A DNA stretch of 38,997 nt, taken from contig NZ_QBUY01000088.1 of assembly GCF_003121405.1 (NCBI RefSeq), forward strand, positions 1 to 38,997. The letters are read 5' to 3'. The notes under the pieces are model-generated. The model was not told where the DNA came from. It worked only from the letters and a program-made list of their open reading frames with translations, and searched no databases. This stretch comes from Paraburkholderia sp. C35 (GTDB lineage Bacteria; Pseudomonadota; Gammaproteobacteria; Burkholderiales; Burkholderiaceae). The translations under genes were made by a program, and so were the position numbers. Shown in pieces: positions 26,176 through 34,239 of this stretch; position 1 is the first letter of the stretch; the number at the start of each line of letters is the position of its first letter.

Positions 26176-26937
26176 AGCACGAACCTTTTCGACCTGACCG
26201 GCCGCATTGCACTCGTGACGGGCGCAAGCCGTGGCATTGGCGAAGCGATTGCAAAGTTGCTCGCGCAACAGGGCGCGCATGTGATCGTATCGAGCCGCAA
26301 GCTCGAAGAATGCGAACAGGTCGCGCTGGATATTCGCGCAGCAGGTGGAAGCGCCGAGGCTTTTGCATGTCACGTCGGGCGCATGGAGGATATCTCGGCA
26401 GCCTTTTCGCATATTCGCGAGAAGCACGGGCGGCTAGACATTCTCGTGAATAACGCGGCAGCCAATCCCTATTTCGGACATATCCTCGATACGGATCTTG
26501 CTGCCTATAACAAGACCGTCGAAGTGAATGTGCGCGGGTACTTCTTTATGTCGGTCGAAGCGGGCAAGTTGATGAAAGAGCATGGACGCGGTGCGATTGT
26601 GAATACCGCGTCTGTGAATGCGCTTCAACCGGGCGACAGGCAAGGCATCTATTCGATTACCAAGGCGGCCGTTGTCAACATGACGAAGGCATTTGCCAAG
26701 GAGTGTGGGCCGCTTGGAATTCGCGTGAATGCGCTATTGCCTGGATTGACCAAAACCAAATTTGCTGGTGCGCTGTTCGAGAACAAGGAGATCTATGAGC
26801 ACTGGATCAAGAACATTCCATTGCGGCGACATGGTGAACCGCATGAGATGGCAGGAACGGTTCTCTATCTTGTCTCGGATGCGGCCAGTTATACCAATGG
26901 CGAATGTATTGTCGTAGATGGAGGTTTGACGGTTTAA
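26173..26937 (+). CDS. SDR-family oxidoreductase
   Basis: A 254-residue NAD(P)-dependent short-chain dehydrogenase starting MSTNLFDLTGRIALVTG from TTG. It shows TGASRGIG at 16-23, NNAA at 93-96, and catalytic S147, Y160 and K164 (YSITKAAVV). It resembles DHRS4-like or 3-oxoacyl reductase-like members. It lies between the kinase and dehydrogenase genes and probably oxidises or reduces a hydroxyacyl intermediate. Base use differs from its neighbours: line 26461-26520 has 29 G/C of 60, well below the surrounding genes. Confidence 0.88.
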   Translation: MSTNLFDLTGRIALVTGASRGIGEAIAKLLAQQGAHVIVSSRKLEECEQVALDIRAAGGSAEAFACHVGRMEDISAAFSHIREKHGRLDILVNNAAANPYFGHILDTDLAAYNKTVEVNVRGYFFMSVEAGKLMKEHGRGAIVNTASVNALQPGDRQGIYSITKAAVVNMTKAFAKECGPLGIRVNALLPGLTKTKFAGALFENKEIYEHWIKNIPLRRHGEPHEMAGTVLYLVSDAASYTNGECIVVDGGLTV

Positions 26938-26955
26938 GGCTTTCTTCTGCTGCAG

Positions 26956-26977
26956 TGCTTTTTTATCGGCAAAAGCA
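26956..26977. repeat. Small hairpin between the SDR and dehydrogenase genes
   Basis: TGCTTTT and AAAAGCA are perfect 7-bp arms around eight bases. It sits in the 81-bp gap and might process or stabilise the mRNA; no terminator T-run follows. Confidence 0.35.
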
Positions 26978-27018
26978 GCATCAAAACCGTCACCTCCAAA
27001 CCCAGGAACACACACATC

Positions 27019-28269
27019 ATGAATTTCAGCTACTCCCCGAAAGTCGAAGATTTACGTCGACGCGTCAGCAGCTTTATGGACGAGTACATTGTCCCGCGCC
27101 ACCGCGAGTGGCTCGACGCCGTCCACGCCGGTCAATTCCCGCCGCCTTTCATGGAAGAACTCAAGGCTAAAGCGAAAGCAGAAGGCTTATGGAATCTCTT
27201 TCTGCCGCACCTGAAAGACGACGAACCCGGCACACGGCTCACTAACCTCGAATACGCGCCATTGGCAGAAATCATGGGCCGCATCTCCTGGGCGCCCGAG
27301 GTCTTCAACTGCAACGCGCCGGACACCGGCAACATGGAGTTGCTGCATATGTTCGCCACGCCTGCACAGCGCGAACAATGGCTGACCCCGCTGCTAAACG
27401 GGGAAATCCGCTCGGCGTTCGCGATGACGGAACCCGACGTCGCATCATCGGATGCCACCAACATCACCACGTCGATCCGCCGTGATGGCGACGACTACGT
27501 GATCAACGGCCGCAAATGGTTCATCACGAATGCCGCGCATCCGAACTGCAAGATCTTCATCGTGATGGGCAAGACGAACCCGGACGCGGAATCGCACCAG
27601 CAACAAAGCATGATCCTCGTGCCCATGCACACGCCCGGCGTGAAGGTAGTCCGCAATATCCCGGTGATGAATCACGTCTCGCCCGAAGGCCATTGCGAAG
27701 TGACCTTCACCGACGTGCGCGTGCCCGCCGCGAATCTGCTCGGCGAAGAAGGCAGCGGCTTCGCGCTTGCTCAGGCGCGCCTCGGTCCGGGCCGCATTCA
27801 CCATTGCATGCGCTCGATCGGCGCCGCCGAACTCGCGCTCGAACTGTTGATCGAGCGCGCGCAGGCACGCAAGACGTTCGGCAAGCATCTGCATCAGCAC
27901 GGCACCGTCGGCGAATGGATCGCGAAGTCGCGCATCGAAATCGATCAGGCACGCCTGCTCGTGCTGAAAACAGCATGGCTTATCGATGAAGTGGGCGCCA
28001 AGGCGGCCCGCAAGGAAATCTCGATGATCAAGGCAATCGTGCCGCAACTGCATACCAACGTCTGCGACCGCGCGATGCAGGTGTTCGGCGCGATGGGCGT
28101 CAGCCCCGATACGCCGCTCGCCGATCACTGGACCTGGGGCCGCGCGCTGCGCTATGCCGATGGTCCCGATGAAGTGCATCTGCAAGCCATCGCACGCATG
28201 GAGATCGCGCAGGGCAAGGAGAAGACCGGGACATCGGCTACGTATCTGACGGCGCCGCTGCGCGATTGA
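27019..28269 (+). CDS. Acyl-CoA dehydrogenase, ACAD10/11 (LvaC) type
   Basis: A 416-residue flavoprotein with the usual helical N-domain, middle beta domain (AFAMTEPDVASSDATN, and WFITNAAHPNCKIFIVMG) and C-terminal helical domain. The tail motif RYADGPDEVHLQAIARMEIA is typical of the ACAD10/11 and LvaC branch. In that branch the enzyme handles 4-phosphoacyl-CoA made by the partner kinase. It ends the four-gene operon; AGGAA lies before the ATG. Soluble. Confidence 0.9.
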   Translation: MNFSYSPKVEDLRRRVSSFMDEYIVPRHREWLDAVHAGQFPPPFMEELKAKAKAEGLWNLFLPHLKDDEPGTRLTNLEYAPLAEIMGRISWAPEVFNCNAPDTGNMELLHMFATPAQREQWLTPLLNGEIRSAFAMTEPDVASSDATNITTSIRRDGDDYVINGRKWFITNAAHPNCKIFIVMGKTNPDAESHQQQSMILVPMHTPGVKVVRNIPVMNHVSPEGHCEVTFTDVRVPAANLLGEEGSGFALAQARLGPGRIHHCMRSIGAAELALELLIERAQARKTFGKHLHQHGTVGEWIAKSRIEIDQARLLVLKTAWLIDEVGAKAARKEISMIKAIVPQLHTNVCDRAMQVFGAMGVSPDTPLADHWTWGRALRYADGPDEVHLQAIARMEIAQGKEKTGTSATYLTAPLRD

Positions 28270-28387
28270 ACGCGCCGTGATTGCACGAGGGCGCATCGTC
28301 GCGTAACCCGTCGCTTATGATGTCAGGCTGCGCAACCGGGGTTACCTGAGACCCGAAGCCGCGTTTAAGCGCCAGTGAATCCACACG

Positions 28388-29293
28388 ATGCGTCCACCCA
28401 AACTCGACCTGAACCTGTTCGTCGTATTCGAAGCGATCTACGACAAGCGCAATCTCACGCGTGCCGCGGAAGTGCTGTTCATCACGCAGCCCGCCGTCAG
28501 CAATGCCCTCGCGCGCATGCGCAAGGCGTTCAACGATCCCCTCTTCGTCAGCACGCCCTCGGGCATGGTGCCGACGCCGCTGGCCGAAAACATCATCGGC
28601 AGGGTGCGTGAAGGGCTGCAACTGCTGGAGACGAGTGCAACGGAAGGCGACGTGTTCGTGCCCGCCGCGTCGGAGCGCACCTTCCGCCTCAGCATGCCCG
28701 ACCTGACCGAGGCCATCCTGCTGCCCGCACTCGGCGAAGTGCTCCAGCAACAGGCGCCCGGCATGCGCATCGAAAGCTATTTCACGCCGCGCAACGAAGT
28801 GGCCGCCGCGCTCGCAACGGGCAAGATCGATTTCGCCATCGACGTGCCCCTGATCGACGATCCCCAACTCCATCAGATGCCGCTCGGCAGCGACCGCTAC
28901 GCATGCATGCTGCGCCACGATCATCCGTTCGCGGGCGACACCCTCACCATGGACGACTATCTCGCGCTCGGCCACATTCAGGTGTCGAGCCGCCGTCAGG
29001 GCAGCGGCCTCGTCGATGCCGAACTGAACAAGCTCGGCAAGCGCCGGCAGCTGCAGATGCGCGTGCAGCACTACATGGTCGCACCGCTGATCGCGCTGCG
29101 CACCGATCTCGCGCTCACCGCGCCTGTCCAGCTGCTGCAACGCTACGACGCGCGCATTCTCGAACTGCCGTTCGCGCTGGCAGAGCTCGAATGGCACTTG
29201 TACTGGCATCGCAGCGGCGAGCAGGATCAGGCGAACCGCTGGGTGCGCGGCGAGGTCATCAGGTTGATGAAAGAAATGAGCGGTCCAGCTTGA
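28388..29293 (+). CDS. LysR-family transcriptional regulator
   Basis: A 301-residue LysR-type regulator. The N-terminal helix-turn-helix (NLTRAAEVLFITQPAVSNALARMRKAF) spans about residues 22-48. The periplasmic-binding-like effector domain begins near 95. It reads away from the operon's end 118 bp downstream of the dehydrogenase gene, on the same strand. It may control that operon or a distant target; no divergent partner exists here. The effector is unknown. Confidence 0.9.
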   Translation: MRPPKLDLNLFVVFEAIYDKRNLTRAAEVLFITQPAVSNALARMRKAFNDPLFVSTPSGMVPTPLAENIIGRVREGLQLLETSATEGDVFVPAASERTFRLSMPDLTEAILLPALGEVLQQQAPGMRIESYFTPRNEVAAALATGKIDFAIDVPLIDDPQLHQMPLGSDRYACMLRHDHPFAGDTLTMDDYLALGHIQVSSRRQGSGLVDAELNKLGKRRQLQMRVQHYMVAPLIALRTDLALTAPVQLLQRYDARILELPFALAELEWHLYWHRSGEQDQANRWVRGEVIRLMKEMSGPA

Positions 29294-29483
29294 GCCTGGT
29301 GCGCAGACACGAACGCGCGCCGCAGGACAGTAACGGCGGCGGCAACATCTGGTAAGGAAGGGCCTGTTTTCGGGGCTGTTCACCGTATTGGAAACAGCCT
29401 CTTGCGGCGATCATCGCTTCAATCCGCAGGCGCGCGTGCGCGCTGCGCAACGACCTGAGCGAATCATCGACGTAGAGAAAGAC

Positions 29484-30761
29484 GTGAATACCTTGTTCGC
29501 ACGAACGGTACTGTTATCGGTGGCGATGTTGCTTGCCGTGCATCTCGGTTATCGGCTGCTCGAGTCCGTTTCTTTAGCCGCCGACGACTCCCCTTTGAGC
29601 GCATCTGCCGGCGCGCCTCAAACGGATGCGTCCTATGCCGCGCGCGAAGACACTGTCCTCGATGCCAGCGACACCACGGGCATCGGCCCAGCCGTATCGA
29701 TCCGGCCGCATATCGTCGATCTCGGCGCGCCCGTTGCGCCGAGCCTGCGCGCCGCCGTGTGGCCCGGCGCGCGGCTGCCCGCTTCGGCGAGCACGCTCGC
29801 GCTAACCGACACGACCGAACCCGATAGCTGGGACGACACGCCCGACACACCGTTCGCGTTCGCGTACGACACGCGCTTCGCTCCCCTGATCCTGTCGCTG
29901 CCTGCCGCGTTGATCGCGTTGTGCGCCTACTGGCTCTGCCAGACGCGCCGCAACCTGCGCGAACTCGCGACGCTGGCGCGCAGCGCGGACGCGGGCGGCG
30001 CGGCGTTGCGCGCGCCCGATCGCGGCACGGGCGAACTGCGGGTGGTCGCCCGCGCGCTGAACGACCTGATGGGCCGTCACAGCCAGGCATTAGATGAACA
30101 GTCGACAGCGCTTGCCGCGTTCTCGCGGCAGATCGACGCGCGCGTCGCCCGCCTGCGCGCGCGGGCGCTGAACGTCGCGCAATGGCATAAGCGCGTGGGC
30201 TTCATCGAAGATATCGATCTGTTCTCGAACGTCGCGCGTCAATTCGTCGACGTTGCGGGACGCGGCGACATGCAGGCGGCACGCGTGTGCGTCGATGCGT
30301 GGCTGCACGACCGCTTCGTGCACGGCGCCACGCTCGACGACGCGAAGATCGTGCTGCGGCTCAACGCGGGCGCCGACTTCACACTGCCGCGCAACGCGCT
30401 GGAGCGGCTGGTAGGGAATCTGGTCGGCAATGCGCTCGCGCACGGCGCGCCGCCCATCGAAATCTGCACGACGCGCGGTCTGCGCACGTGGATGCTGAGC
30501 GTGCGCGATCACGGCAAGGGCATCCACGAGTGCGATCTTGCCGCGGCCATGCGGCCGTTCGTGCGCATGGCGCCAGCGAAAGCCCACGACGATGCACACG
30601 AAAAAAACTACGGCGCACTCACCGGGCATTGGGGACTCGGCCTGACGATCGTCAGCCGGCTCGCACAGCATTGCGGCGCAAAGCTCAAGCTCGGCAATCA
30701 TCCCGACGGCGGGCTATGGGCGCGTGTGATCGTATCGATGCAGAAGACCGGTCTGCACTGA
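29484..30761 (+). CDS. Sensor-kinase-like membrane protein lacking the H-box histidine
   Basis: A 425-residue protein from a GTG at 29484 (MNTLFARTVLLSV). Transmembrane 1 is about residues 8-29, a periplasmic loop of about 100 residues follows, and transmembrane 2 is about 132-150. A HAMP-like linker runs to about 200. The ATPase domain is recognisable: N-box LVGNLVGNALAHG, G1 DHGKGIHECD and G2 GHWGLGLTIVSR. The DHp region aligns without gaps to ordinary kinases, but the phosphoacceptor site reads FSRQIDARV (R215), where others read SHELRTPL. No response regulator is adjacent. It probably senses or modulates another kinase rather than signalling by its own phosphorylation. An ATG-start version at 29388 is possible. 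Confidence 0.72.
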   Translation: MNTLFARTVLLSVAMLLAVHLGYRLLESVSLAADDSPLSASAGAPQTDASYAAREDTVLDASDTTGIGPAVSIRPHIVDLGAPVAPSLRAAVWPGARLPASASTLALTDTTEPDSWDDTPDTPFAFAYDTRFAPLILSLPAALIALCAYWLCQTRRNLRELATLARSADAGGAALRAPDRGTGELRVVARALNDLMGRHSQALDEQSTALAAFSRQIDARVARLRARALNVAQWHKRVGFIEDIDLFSNVARQFVDVAGRGDMQAARVCVDAWLHDRFVHGATLDDAKIVLRLNAGADFTLPRNALERLVGNLVGNALAHGAPPIEICTTRGLRTWMLSVRDHGKGIHECDLAAAMRPFVRMAPAKAHDDAHEKNYGALTGHWGLGLTIVSRLAQHCGAKLKLGNHPDGGLWARVIVSMQKTGLH

Positions 30762-30819
30762 CGCTCGCGGCGTCTCGCGATGCCGCGCGTTCACTCCATC
30801 GAAAGCAAAAAGCAGCAGA

Positions 30820-30836
30820 ACTAAGGCTCTCTTAAG
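30820..30836 (+). promoter_or_regulatory. Tandem CTTAAG-like half-sites upstream of the four-repeat membrane protein
   Basis: ACTAAG, five bases, then CTTAAG. The layout (YTTAAK-N5-YTTAAK) is that of OmpR-family regulators such as PmrA/BasR and QseB. The second half-site is perfect, the first has two mismatches. It lies 95 bp before the gene start, and a weak -10 (TCTAGT) is downstream. Confidence 0.4.
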
Positions 30837-30862
30837 CAGACGCCTTCTAGTCTGTGGCCTTT

Positions 30863-30881
30863 GCGCCGCGCGATGCGGCGC
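30863..30881 (+). repeat. GC-rich hairpin in the leader of the COG4705-like gene
   Basis: GCGCCGC and GCGGCGC are perfect 7-bp arms around GCGAT, with a short T-run 12 bases further on. It may act as a leader attenuator; it does not match the yybP-ykoY manganese riboswitch pattern as far as I can see. Confidence 0.35.
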
Positions 30882-30930
30882 GCCTCCAACTTTTTGCCAG
30901 CCTGCCAGCACCCTGTGGCAGCACACTCTC

Positions 30931-31686
30931 ATGGATAAAGTGAACAAGGCCATCGCCAAAGTACCCGAAGTCACGCTCGCGTTCTGGATCATCAAGATCG
31001 CCGCCACCACGCTCGGTGAGACAGGCGGCGACGCCGCTTCGATGTCGATGAATCTGGGTTATCTCGTCAGCACGCTGATCTTCGCGGTGATTTTTCTCGT
31101 CGCCGTGACCGCGCAGATCCGCGCGGACCGCTTCAATCCTGTCCTGTACTGGGTCACGATCATTGCGACCACCACCGTCGGCACCACGCTCGCCGATTTC
31201 GCCGACCGCTCGCTCGGCATCGGCTACGCGGGCGGCAGTGCGCTGCTGCTGTGCCTGCTGCTGGCGTCGCTGGTGATCTGGTACTGGTCGATGGGGTCGG
31301 TGTCGGTGACGAGCGTGTCGTCGGCAAAGGCCGAGATGTTCTACTGGGTCACGATCATGTTCTCGCAGACGCTCGGCACCGCCCTCGGCGACTGGACAGC
31401 CGACACGCAAGGTCTCGGCTACGCCGGCGCGGCTGCGATTTTCGGCGGGTTGCTGCTGGTGCTGGTGATCGCGTACTACGCGACACGCCTGCCGCGCACG
31501 CTGCTGTTCTGGGCGGCATTCATCCTGACGCGCCCGCTCGGCGCCGTGGTCGGCGATTTTCTCGACAAGCCGATCGCCAACGGCGGTCTGGCGATGAGCC
31601 GCTACGGCGCGTCGATTGCGCTCGTGCTGTTCATTCTGGTGTGCGGCACCGTTTTCCGGCAGCGACCGGCCAAGGTCGCGCACTGA
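30931..31686 (+). CDS. Four-repeat integral membrane protein (COG4705-like)
   Basis: A 251-residue inner-membrane protein with about eight spans built from four repeats. The repeats start near residues 17, 72, 137 and 192. Each carries an aromatic-W start (FW or YW), an LG or VG turn, an acidic residue (E30/D34, D89, D154, D209) and a Gly-rich loop (NLGY, GIGYAGG, GLGYAGA, NGGLAM). Odd and even repeats alternate at 55 and 65 residue spacing, consistent with a transporter of pseudo-symmetric design. I recall the family as COG4705 with no known function. It lies 170 bp after the sensor-like gene. Substrate unknown. Confidence 0.8.
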   Translation: MDKVNKAIAKVPEVTLAFWIIKIAATTLGETGGDAASMSMNLGYLVSTLIFAVIFLVAVTAQIRADRFNPVLYWVTIIATTTVGTTLADFADRSLGIGYAGGSALLLCLLLASLVIWYWSMGSVSVTSVSSAKAEMFYWVTIMFSQTLGTALGDWTADTQGLGYAGAAAIFGGLLLVLVIAYYATRLPRTLLFWAAFILTRPLGAVVGDFLDKPIANGGLAMSRYGASIALVLFILVCGTVFRQRPAKVAH

Positions 31687-31701
31687 TGACGGGTTGATGG
31701 C

Positions 31702-31899
31702 TTAGAACCCTGTCGCGCCGATTTTTCGCCAGCATTGATTGGCGCCACGGTGCGCATGCGAGCAGTCGTCCGGGCGCGCCTTGCTGCCGCGCCCGGCGAC
31801 CGGCACCTTGCAGTTGTCGACGCGCTGATCGTCGCTGGCCTTGTCGCCAGACGCTCCTTCAGCGCTTTCGGCTCGATTGCGCCCATCCGCTGGGCCGCC
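31702..31899 (-). pseudogene. Possible remnant of a small Cys-containing protein
   Basis: On the minus strand a 65-codon stretch has no start codon near its 5' end but reads like a protein tail: residues NCKVPVAGRGSKARPDDC, then SHAHRGANQCWRKIGATGF, then TAA. The Cys spacing and low-complexity start suggest a decayed or frameshifted gene. It could also be chance coding in GC-rich DNA. Confidence 0.25.
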
Positions 31900-31949
31900 T
31901 CATTTTCGCTTTCCCAACACCAACCCTACAAAAACAAGGGAATTCATTT

Positions 31950-31970
31950 CAAATGATAGTGATTCGCATT
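31950..31970. promoter_or_regulatory. Fur-box-like site upstream of the TonB receptor
   Basis: AATGATAGTGATT (31952-31964) matches 11 of 13 bases of the inner Fur consensus AATGATAATCATT and continues CGCATT, a further half-site. It lies about 130 bp before the receptor start in an AT-rich promoter stretch. Iron repression of the receptor and PepSY genes is the likely result. Confidence 0.6.
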
Positions 31971-32097
31971 ACAATCGCGCCCGCCGTTGAGACAATATTT
32001 CGTAACATTTACGGAAGGATCGCTCCGCGCGCGCTCACGCTCGCAGAGCGGACCAGGCGCGGCATCCTCCGGGACCAGACCCAGGACACTCGGAATC

Positions 32098-34239
32098 ATG
32101 GCCTTTGCCGCCCGCCGGAACATCGACACAGTTAGCCGGCTCCACTGTTTTGCGGCTGTCGCCGCCCTCGCCTTTCTGACCCTGCCTGACTACGCATCGG
32201 CGCAGGACGAGCAGGACAAGCCTGCGCAACCCGCTGCCTCATCTGACAACAAGCCGACCACGCTCGACTCGATCACCGTCTCCGGTGACTGGCTCGGCAG
32301 CGGCTTGCAGAACAGCGTGAACACCTTTCCCGGCGCACGCACCGTGGTCGACAAGGAACAGATCGAATTGAGCGGCGCAACCAGCATCGGCGATGTACTG
32401 CGCCGCGTGCCCGGCGTGCAATCGACTGACAATTCCGGCACGGCGGGCAGCCAGATTTCGCTGAATATCGGCGTGCGCGGCCTGACGGGACGCTATACGC
32501 CGCGCTCGACGGTGCTGCTCGACGGTATTCCGATGGCCGTTGCACCTTACGGGCAACCGCAGTTGTCGTTCGCACCGATCAGCCTCGGCAACATCGAATC
32601 GATCGACGTGGTGCGCAGCGGCGGCACCGTGCGCTATGGCCCGCAGAACGTGGGCGGCGTGATCAACTTCCGCACCCGCGAGATTCCGGACAAGGCCGGC
32701 CTCACCGCCGATGCGTCCGTGCGCGAAAACATCTACACGGCAGGCGGCGGCAGCAACACGCAGTACAACACGTTCCTCGGCACGCAACTCGACAACGGCC
32801 TCGGCGTCGCGCTGCTGTATTCGGGCATGACGGGCCGCGACTGGCGCGACGGCAGCGACGAGCGCGTCAACGATCTCGCGCTCAAATGGCGTTTCGAACT
32901 CACGCCGACTTCCGAGCTGTACGGCAAGTTCTCTTACTACGACGTGAAGTCGCGCACGCCTGGCGGCCTGACGGTCGCGCAATACAACCAGGACCCGTTC
33001 CAGAACACGCGCCCAACCGACTACTGGCAAGGCGAGCGTAAAGCCGTCGAAGTCGGCTATATCAACACGATCAACGCGAATCAGGAATTCGAAGTCCGCG
33101 CCTGGTATAACGAAGCCAACCGCACCAGCGCGCTGATCAATTCCACGGGCACGCAGTTGCAGTACCAGCCGCGCAACTACAACACCACGGGCGTCGAGCC
33201 GCGCTTCACGCAGCGCTTCACGCTCGGGCCGACGAGCCAGGACGTGACCGTCGGGTATCGCTACATCCGCGAGCGCGGCGACGACAACAGCTATAACCAG
33301 TCGATCGCCACCGGCCTGATCGGGCCGACGGCAACGTTCGAAAACGCCACCGATGCGCACGCCGTCTATATCGACGATCGCATTGCGTTGGGACGCTTTC
33401 GCCTGACGCCTGGTATCCGCTTCGAGCACATCGAATCGACGCGCCGCGACGACACGCTCAAGCAGAACTTCGACACGCTCAACAACAAGGCACTGCCTGC
33501 CGTGAGCCTCGAGTATCTGTGGAACTCGTCGCTGACACTATTCACGGACTACAGCGTGTCGTTCGGTCCCGTTCAGAACCTGCAGTTGAACTCGCAGTCG
33601 GCATCGAACCCGTTGCAGCCGGAAGTGGCGAAGACCTTCGAAGTCGGCGCGCGCTGGACCAGCAAGCAGATTCACGCGGAAATCACCGCGTTCAACATGC
33701 GCTTCGACAACCAGATCCTGCAGGTGCCGGGCGTGGTGCCCGCGACGTTCCAGAACATCGGCGCGACGCATCATCAGGGCATCGAAACGGCAATCGACTA
33801 CGCGTTCGATGACGACAGCGTACTGCGCGGTCTCGATGCATACGCGAATTTCACGTACACCAAGGCGATCCAGGAATCGGGTGCGACGGCGGGTCTCGAC
33901 GTGCCGTTCTACTCGCGTATCACCGATACGATGGGTTTGAAGTACGAGACGCACGGCTGGACGTTCAACCTGTCGACCACGCATCAGACGTCGCAATACT
34001 CGGATCTGCAGAACACGGTCAACGAGAACGCTGCGGCAACGACAGGCCGCGTGCCGGGCTTCCGCACGTACAACTTCCAGGCCGACTGGAAGATCCCGAA
34101 CTGGAAGGGCAGCACGCTGACGGTGGGCCTGAACAACTTCACCGACAAGCGCTACTACACCCGTAACGTCGACGGCAATCCGGGCCGTATGGTCGGCGCG
34201 CCGCGCATGGTGTACGTGCAAGGCCACTTTATCTACTGA
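32098..34239 (+). CDS. FecA-like TonB-dependent outer-membrane receptor
   Basis: A 713-residue outer-membrane receptor starting MAFAARRNID. The signal peptide (about 1-35) ends ASA, followed by a TonB-box-like DSITVSG (57-63), a plug domain (about 75-195, with LLDGIPMAVAPYGQP) and a beta-barrel ending GAPRMVYVQGHFIY. The plug resembles FecA and ferric-siderophore receptors. An N-terminal STN signalling domain is absent, so direct sigma-factor signalling is unlikely. The frame begins at 31987, but the ATG at 32098 starts a proper signal peptide. TGATG overlap with the PepSY gene. Confidence 0.9.
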   Translation: MAFAARRNIDTVSRLHCFAAVAALAFLTLPDYASAQDEQDKPAQPAASSDNKPTTLDSITVSGDWLGSGLQNSVNTFPGARTVVDKEQIELSGATSIGDVLRRVPGVQSTDNSGTAGSQISLNIGVRGLTGRYTPRSTVLLDGIPMAVAPYGQPQLSFAPISLGNIESIDVVRSGGTVRYGPQNVGGVINFRTREIPDKAGLTADASVRENIYTAGGGSNTQYNTFLGTQLDNGLGVALLYSGMTGRDWRDGSDERVNDLALKWRFELTPTSELYGKFSYYDVKSRTPGGLTVAQYNQDPFQNTRPTDYWQGERKAVEVGYINTINANQEFEVRAWYNEANRTSALINSTGTQLQYQPRNYNTTGVEPRFTQRFTLGPTSQDVTVGYRYIRERGDDNSYNQSIATGLIGPTATFENATDAHAVYIDDRIALGRFRLTPGIRFEHIESTRRDDTLKQNFDTLNNKALPAVSLEYLWNSSLTLFTDYSVSFGPVQNLQLNSQSASNPLQPEVAKTFEVGARWTSKQIHAEITAFNMRFDNQILQVPGVVPATFQNIGATHHQGIETAIDYAFDDDSVLRGLDAYANFTYTKAIQESGATAGLDVPFYSRITDTMGLKYETHGWTFNLSTTHQTSQYSDLQNTVNENAAATTGRVPGFRTYNFQADWKIPNWKGSTLTVGLNNFTDKRYYTRNVDGNPGRMVGAPRMVYVQGHFIY

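Larger units (their letters stand above)
31687..32097. other. Region between the membrane protein and the TonB receptor
   Basis: About 410 bp with no intact gene. It holds the end-only reading frame listed separately (31702-31899), then an AT-rich promoter with a Fur-box-like site (about 31950-31970), and finally the leader of the receptor gene. Confidence 0.5.

Noticed and set aside
30841..30930. Possible manganese (yybP-ykoY) riboswitch before the membrane protein
   Set aside because: The leader has a GC-rich stem, but the conserved core bases of that riboswitch could not be found.
32239..33429. Minus-strand open frame of 396 codons over the TonB receptor
   Set aside because: Shadow of the receptor gene; composition and lack of a ribosome site do not support it.
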